Origin: Alphaproteobacteria bacterium
GTDB taxonomy: Bacteria > Pseudomonadota > Alphaproteobacteria > ATCC43930 > CGMCC-115725
Length of the DNA stretch: 6,965 bases
Assembly: GCA_005888515.1 (NCBI GenBank)
Contig: VAZR01000198.1
Span: forward strand, 1 to 6,965
Reading direction: 5' to 3'
In this document: positions 5,963 to 6,965 of the stretch, in pieces
Position numbering within the stretch: the stretch's first letter is position 1
Layout of the letters: each line of letters starts with the position of its first letter
Notes under the pieces: generated by a model
Seen by the model: the letters and a program-made list of their open reading frames with translations, nothing else
What the model was told of the DNA's origin: nothing
Databases searched by the model: none
Program-made: the position numbers and the translations under genes

Positions 5963-6965
5963 CACCGAGTCGTCGATCACCAGCGCACGCTGACGCACCG
6001 TGCGCTCGGCTTCCAGTTCCGGCATTTCGCCATTGAAGCGGTGAGCCGCGAGCGTGTCCTTCCAGCGATCGAAGAATTTGCGGTGATTGACCGCCTGGAA
6101 CCGCTTGACACCGCTGCCGGTGACACTGGTGCCGGCGCTCGCGCCTTCGAAATGAATGACTTCCGAGGCGGGCTGTACCACGGTGCGGTACCCGAGCTTA
6201 CGCACCTTGAAGCAGAGATCGGTGTCTTCGTAGTAAAGCGGGACGTAATACTCGTCAAACTTGCCGAGCTGTTTGAACAGGCTCGACTTGATCATCAGCG
6301 CCGCGCCGGATACGTAATCGGAATCGCGCATGTAACAGAAGCGCGGGTCCTCTGGGTTCTGATCGCGCCCCCAGTTCCAGCCGTCGCCCATGCGCCAGAT
6401 GATGCCGCCGCATTCCTGCAACCGACCGTCCGGATACAGCAATTTCGACCCGGCGATGCCGATCTTGTCGTCACGGCTCAGCGTCTCGTAAAGCTCATCG
6501 AGCCAACGCGCCTTCACCTGGGTGTCGTTGTTCAGAAACACGACATACTCGCCGCGCGCCACCTCAAAGCCGCGGTTGCAGGTCCGGACAAAGCTCAGAT
6601 TGGTGACATTGCGCACCAACCGCACGCCGCCGGTGAAGACAAAGCTCGCGAATAGCGTCTCGTCACGCGAGCAGTCATCGACGATGACGATCTCGTACGG
6701 GATTTGCGCGCCCTCCTCCTGGATCGTTTCGTCGATGTGGATCGGCGGATAATTGCGCTGGATCGATTCGACGAGCGTCTGCACCTGCGGCGACAGATCG
6801 GCCGGGTTCAACACGTCGGCTGTCGCCTGCGCTGCCTTGTCGGCGGCCAGATGGTAATATTGCACCAAGGCCTGATCGAGAATCTCGACCAGATTCGTGA
6901 TCATCGGCGCCAGATCGTCGGGCTCTTGGGCGCGCGCTGTCTCCGCCGTCACATTGCCCAGCAGG
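5852..6965 (-). CDS. Glycosyltransferase family 2 domain (5' part of a split GT2-GT4 gene, partial at right edge)
   Basis: This frame enters from the right edge. A GTG at 6952 is the first possible start inside the window, but the frame is open beyond it, so the real start may lie outside. Numbering from that GTG, the GT-A motifs are clear: IPYEIVIVDDCS (84-95, donor-binding VDD), FLNNDT (139-144, metal-binding acidic motif with D143) and YEDTDLCFKVR (241-251, catalytic acidic pair), then IHFEG (266-270). It would transfer a sugar from a nucleotide donor, probably for a cell-surface polysaccharide. After RALVIDDSVPG (322-332) it leaves the family sequence: from about 5957 to the stop at 5852 the residues are the wrong frame of the GT4 domain. 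The usual first strand (VSIIIPVYN type) before IPYEIV is also not found. It is probably non-functional as a two-domain enzyme. Confidence 0.75.
   Translation of the reverse strand, partial: LLGNVTAETARAQEPDDLAPMITNLVEILDQALVQYYHLAADKAAQATADVLNPADLSPQVQTLVESIQRNYPPIHIDETIQEEGAQIPYEIVIVDDCSRDETLFASFVFTGGVRLVRNVTNLSFVRTCNRGFEVARGEYVVFLNNDTQVKARWLDELYETLSRDDKIGIAGSKLLYPDGRLQECGGIIWRMGDGWNWGRDQNPEDPRFCYMRDSDYVSGAALMIKSSLFKQLGKFDEYYVPLYYEDTDLCFKVRKLGYRTVVQPASEVIHFEGASAGTSVTGSGVKRFQAVNHRKFFDRWKDTLAAHRFNGEMPELEAERTVRQRALVIDDSVPGRQHGQDRSLHGRIAAPRGRVPLPPVLFLGRGRVP

Noticed and set aside
4975..6036. Plus-strand open frame of 353 codons, with 5942-6655 also open on the plus strand
   Set aside because: Both lie opposite the glycosyltransferase domains and show no motif of their own. 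They do not explain the frameshift near 5960.
1..6965. CRISPR array, tRNA, rRNA, insertion sequence or phage attachment site
   Set aside because: No regularly spaced repeats, cloverleaf-like sequence, transposase motif or flanking direct repeat was seen on reading the window.

Overview
This 7-kb window is GC-rich, densely coding bacterial DNA with strong G/C preference at third codon positions. The mix of protein families (a thiol-dioxygenase/rhodanese fusion, a DXR-like SAF-domain oxidoreductase, a hydroxyquinol-type dioxygenase and a GT2-GT4 surface-polysaccharide glycosyltransferase) suggests an alphaproteobacterium, perhaps of the Rhizobiales or Rhodospirillales. That placement is inference from family resemblance; no marker gene is present.

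Layout. (1) 1-1339, minus strand: 5' part of a cupin thiol-dioxygenase-like protein fused to at least two rhodanese domains; its C-terminus lies beyond the left edge. (2) 1340-1426: short divergent regulatory region with a perfect 19-bp palindrome. (3) 1427-2109, plus strand: toxin-antitoxin pair with a Phd/YefM-type antitoxin and a PIN-domain toxin, overlapping by 4 nt, the toxin starting at TTG. (4) 2183-4488, plus strand: probable two-gene operon with a DXR-like (DRL) / homoserine-dehydrogenase-like oxidoreductase and an intradiol ring-cleavage dioxygenase of the hydroxyquinol 1,2-dioxygenase type. (5) about 4489-4911, plus strand: a YdcF/DUF218 gene lacking its N-terminus. (6) 4921-4946: GC-rich hairpin between convergent genes. 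(7) 4981-6965, minus strand: one GT2-GT4 glycosyltransferase gene now split by a frameshift, with about 25-30 residues apparently missing at the junction, and with the first strand of the GT2 domain not recognisable.

How the genes fit together. The toxin-antitoxin pair probably autoregulates through the palindrome, which also lies just upstream of the divergent dioxygenase-rhodanese gene and could affect it. The DRL-like enzyme and the ring-cleavage dioxygenase look co-translated and suggest a small catabolic module, but no maleylacetate reductase or transporter is seen. The right-hand 2.5 kb differs from the rest: the DUF218 gene and the glycosyltransferase both look damaged, whereas the genes to the left look intact. 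This could be local gene decay or an assembly/sequencing problem.

I found no RNA genes, CRISPR array, insertion sequence or clearly new defence system. The most unusual items are the cupin-rhodanese fusion, the DRL-dioxygenase pairing and the cluster of lesions on the right.
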